Part shown: piece by piece, positions 61,266 to 64,000 of the stretch
Position numbering within the stretch: position 1 is the first letter of the stretch
How the letters are laid out: each line of letters opens with the position of its first letter
Source: Paralithodes platypus
Taxonomy: Eukaryota > Arthropoda > Malacostraca > Decapoda > Lithodidae
Length of the DNA: 64,000 nucleotides
NCBI GenBank assembly: GCA_032716605.1
Contig: CM064509.1
Span: 39,590,924 to 39,654,923 of the forward strand
Direction of reading: 5' to 3'
Made by a program: the position numbers and the translations under genes
Notes under the pieces: model-generated
The model's database searches: none
What the model saw: only the letters and a program-made list of their open reading frames with translations
What the model was told of the DNA's origin: nothing

Positions 61266-61603
61266 CTGAGTTTGTTTACTTTCTTTACAGGTGGTGCTAG
61301 ATGTCAGTAACCTGCAAGATGGAGAAGATTGAGGCTCGCAGCGTGATTAAGTTCCTGCATTTGAAGGGTTACAGTGCCCGGAAAATCCATGATGAAATGA
61401 AGGCTGTCTATGGTGATGATTGCCCGTCATATGACACTGTTGTGAGGTGGAAAAGGAATTTCCTTTATTTCATCATTGATTTTCCAGGCACTGTAACCCT
61501 TCAAATGCAGGAACTTAATCACACTGCGAGCCTCAATCTTCTCCATCTTGCAGGTTACTGACATCTACTAGCGCCACCTGTAAAGAAAGTAAACAAACTT
61601 AGG
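61266..61603. mobile_element. Mariner-derived long hairpin
   Basis: The left arm (61266-61404) encodes the N-terminal HTH of a mariner transposase (ARSVIKFLHLKGYSARKIHD). The right arm (61462-61603) is its reverse complement with few differences, leaving a loop of about 57 nt that holds the rest of the HTH (SYDTVVRWKRNF). No catalytic domain is present. Confidence 0.87.
61301..61561 (+). pseudogene. Mariner transposase N-terminal HTH fragment
   Basis: Reads IEARSVIKFLHLKGYSARKI, then HDEMKAVYGDDCPSYDTVVR and WKRNF, the mariner/Mos1-type HTH_48 domain. After that the frame runs into the antisense arm, so the remaining residues are meaningless. Confidence 0.8.
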
Positions 61604-63187
61604 AAAATATTTTTGCACCACATGCACACAAGGACCAGTTATTACACTGACAAAATTTCATCGACATAGCTCAATAACTTTCGGGTGATAATTAAAACTT
61701 TACGATGTCCCCTCGTACGTCATACTGAATAGCTTATGTAGCCAACAGGTAGAATATGAATTTGTTAATATGTAAAGGAATCTGCTATAAAGGAAGTAAA
61801 CTCAAGTGTTAAAATATATATATATTTTCTAAATATTTACAAAATTCTATTTCATTCCCATAAATAATCAAGGAGCTTGATAAAAGTATCATGGTGTACA
61901 TAACATACCGGTAATATATTATAATATCCTATGCACCTCCAAATCAAGTGATCTGGTTAAGAAATTATATACTGAAAACATTTTGTTTAGTTCTAGTTCA
62001 TAATGAAAGGGACTCGAATTCCTACATAAATTATTTCTCATCTATTTTGGCCAAATAACTCTAATAAAGTTGAAACTGTCACCTTAACTGGATGAGAAAT
62101 TGACTTATCCCCATCATAATTACCAAGCTGTGACTTGATTTTTATATAAATATATCGACTATGCAAGCAAACTATCGGCATGAATAAGAAGCAAAAATGT
62201 AGTACAGTATTGTAGTTTCTAATTCTACAATAACTCAGGAAGTGACGGAAAAACAGAATATGGCCCACGTATCCTACTGCGTGTCGTATAAGGTGACTAA
62301 TAGGGTGGATGACGCTAGATTTATGGACCAACAGCCATTACTTTAATTAAAATGTAAAACTTGCAAACTAAACAAACTAAAATTGGGACAAGGACAATAT
62401 AAAGTCAAATTAAATTATCAAAATCGCTATGTGGAAACAACGCTTACTAAAATGAAAATTATTAAATAAAAGAACACAATCCACCACATAGGGTGTACAT
62501 ACTATACAATGAAGCCTTGTTATTGGCACTGCCGAGGCTGATGAGGAGCGGATAGGTGCCACAGGGGACTCTACTAGTCTTACCTGGGCACAGATTTGGT
62601 ACCACACCAGTCGGCCACAGCGTCTACATGGTGGGGCAGCGTTATGGCAGGACTTCATTGTTCTACAGACCAAGTTGCCTAATGGAGGCACACTAGCAAT
62701 GGATGTTACCCCCCACAGACCCGGATATGGAGCCTTGGGGCCGATCTGGGATCTAGAGGGTACAGCGCACTGTGTTTCCCCAGACTGGCATTCTCCGCAT
62801 AATAGCATAGGGGCCTGAACCTGGTGGAAGCGCTCCAGGAGGATGCCCTATCATTAGGTGAATAATACCAGGCCAGACATCTACTGTAAGAAACTGTAAG
62901 TACGCGCATGGGGTGCGTCCCTGCAGCTGGTTCTGGTGAGGTGCGCCAGGGCCACTGGATCCTACCCCCTTGTAATTATGTACTTGGGAGAAGGTGCTGG
63001 GAATGGTCTCCGTCGCAGCCTGGAGCCGGAGACCTGGGGATGGTGATTTCCTTTGCCAGCTTTCTTACTGAATTATTATGTTTTTTTCCACCAACCAACT
63101 TCACCTCTAAACTCAATTAATGAAATCAACAAATACACACGTATGTGTGGAGCACTCCGTCTTAAAATTTTATATAATTTTATGTAT
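61604..63187. other. Unassigned sequence
   Basis: Mostly AT-rich. GGCCCACGTATCCTACTGCG at 62263 is a relic of the 58.4-kb composite repeat, and 62520-63060 is GC-richer with no recognisable protein. Confidence 0.4.
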
Positions 63188-63535
63188 GTATGTGGCACTC
63201 CAAGGACTCGAACCTAGGATATACTCACATCGAAATTCCACGCACTTATGCATTACACTATCAAGACAGAATAATAGGCACATTAACCCTGAGATTGGTA
63301 ATTCCTATAAACTTAATTTTTTTCCTCGACGTTGTAATTCTTGAGAATGGGTGGCCATGAACATTAGGCATTGTCACAAATCGCTAGGTCAAGTTACCCG
63401 AGCTCGATTCGCTGACCCTTTGATCAGCAGCCGACGCTCTACTGACTATGCCAAGGCTACTATAATAAACATCAATTTTTGTCATTACTTATACTAGTTT
63501 AAGTAGGCCTAACTTATAAATTTCACTCCCAACAC

Positions 63536-63652
63536 CAAACACCTTCCAATGAAATTTCTGAAAGCATGTGATTCTCCCGGGATTCGAACCTGGGTTACCA
63601 CATACAGATCTTAAACACTCTAACCATTACACCATCAAGACAGTTAAAGGTT
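63536..63652 (-). mobile_element. tRNA-derived SINE head, minus strand
   Basis: Reverse complement reads CTTGATGGTGTAATGGTTAG ... CAGGTTCGAATCCCGGGAG. A related minus-strand head is at 63188-63275. Confidence 0.75.
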
Positions 63653-64000
63653 AAGTACTCAACTACGATTAGATATCCATTTATCGAATACTGGATATCA
63701 ATCTAATCATGTACCGGTACTCAAACCCAACTGAACACTGAGTAGCCTAATGTTTAAGTTTCTATACAAAACAGCATTACTCGTGCATAGCTCATACAAC
63801 AATGTTTAAGCCATTTTCAAGCAGATCACTTGATATGGAGCATATACAGTACAATGTAAGATTTATTACTGTAAACAAGATATTTAAATAAATTATAAAA
63901 TATATTGAACACTGTAGTTTTAATAACAATATGAAGGGTAGGCTACATGTGACTATTATTTGCATTTTATTAAAGCGTTATTTCCACATAGCGATATTAA
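63653..64000. other. Unassigned window end
   Basis: AT-rich sequence with no coding or repeat signal that I can support. Confidence 0.4.

Overview
The window looks like arthropod nuclear DNA, most plausibly from a decapod crustacean. Supporting signs are an interstitial (AACCT)n array (the arthropod telomere motif), a GalEa-type Ty1/copia element (a lineage known mainly from crustaceans), long repeat-filled introns and very dense MITE and microsatellite content. The species cannot be named from this sequence.

The backbone is one host gene on the + strand: a tubulin polyglutamylase TTLL1 orthologue. I reconstruct nine coding exons between 5277 and 55066, with the start at 5277-5279 and the stop at 55064-55066. 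They join in consistent phase into about 410 codons, close to the vertebrate length. Exons: 5277-5389, 7000-7065, 37438-37562, 40220-40354, 45395-45548, 52088-52238, 53895-54125, 54497-54606 and 54919-55066. Intron 2 is about 30 kb and holds most of the repeats and a second, intronless protein-kinase-like ORF (23130-24563).

Layout: 1-5.1 kb, RTE-like LINE 3' ends, a piggyBac-like MITE and unassigned AT-rich DNA. 5.3-7.1 kb, TTLL1 exons 1-2. 7.1-10.7 kb, TTAA-flanked MITEs, a foldback element with a telomere-type array, and an internally deleted Tigger/pogo element. 10.7-19.8 kb, a GalEa copia element with 218-bp LTRs and a 5-bp target duplication; it contains a minus-strand LINE, which contains two piggyBac-like MITEs at TTAA. 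19.8-23 kb, tandem and foldback repeats. 23.1-24.6 kb, the kinase ORF. 24.6-37 kb, LINE fragments, minisatellites, nested MITEs and an unclassified 3.1-kb insertion. 37-55 kb, TTLL1 exons 3-9 among MITEs. 55-64 kb, more MITEs, retroposons, a mariner-derived hairpin and tRNA-derived SINEs.

The most unusual observation is that the 3' splice sites of four TTLL1 exons (3, 4, 5 and 9) lie at the end of tandem repeats whose unit contains the acceptor AG plus the first codons of the exon. For exon 4 the repeat units still encode the same five residues as the exon, differing only at third codon positions. A second notable structure, at about 48.64-49.31 kb, is a run of about ten small hairpins with different stems but the same GGGATGCC-like loop. 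I see no bacterial-type features, CRISPR arrays or rRNA genes.
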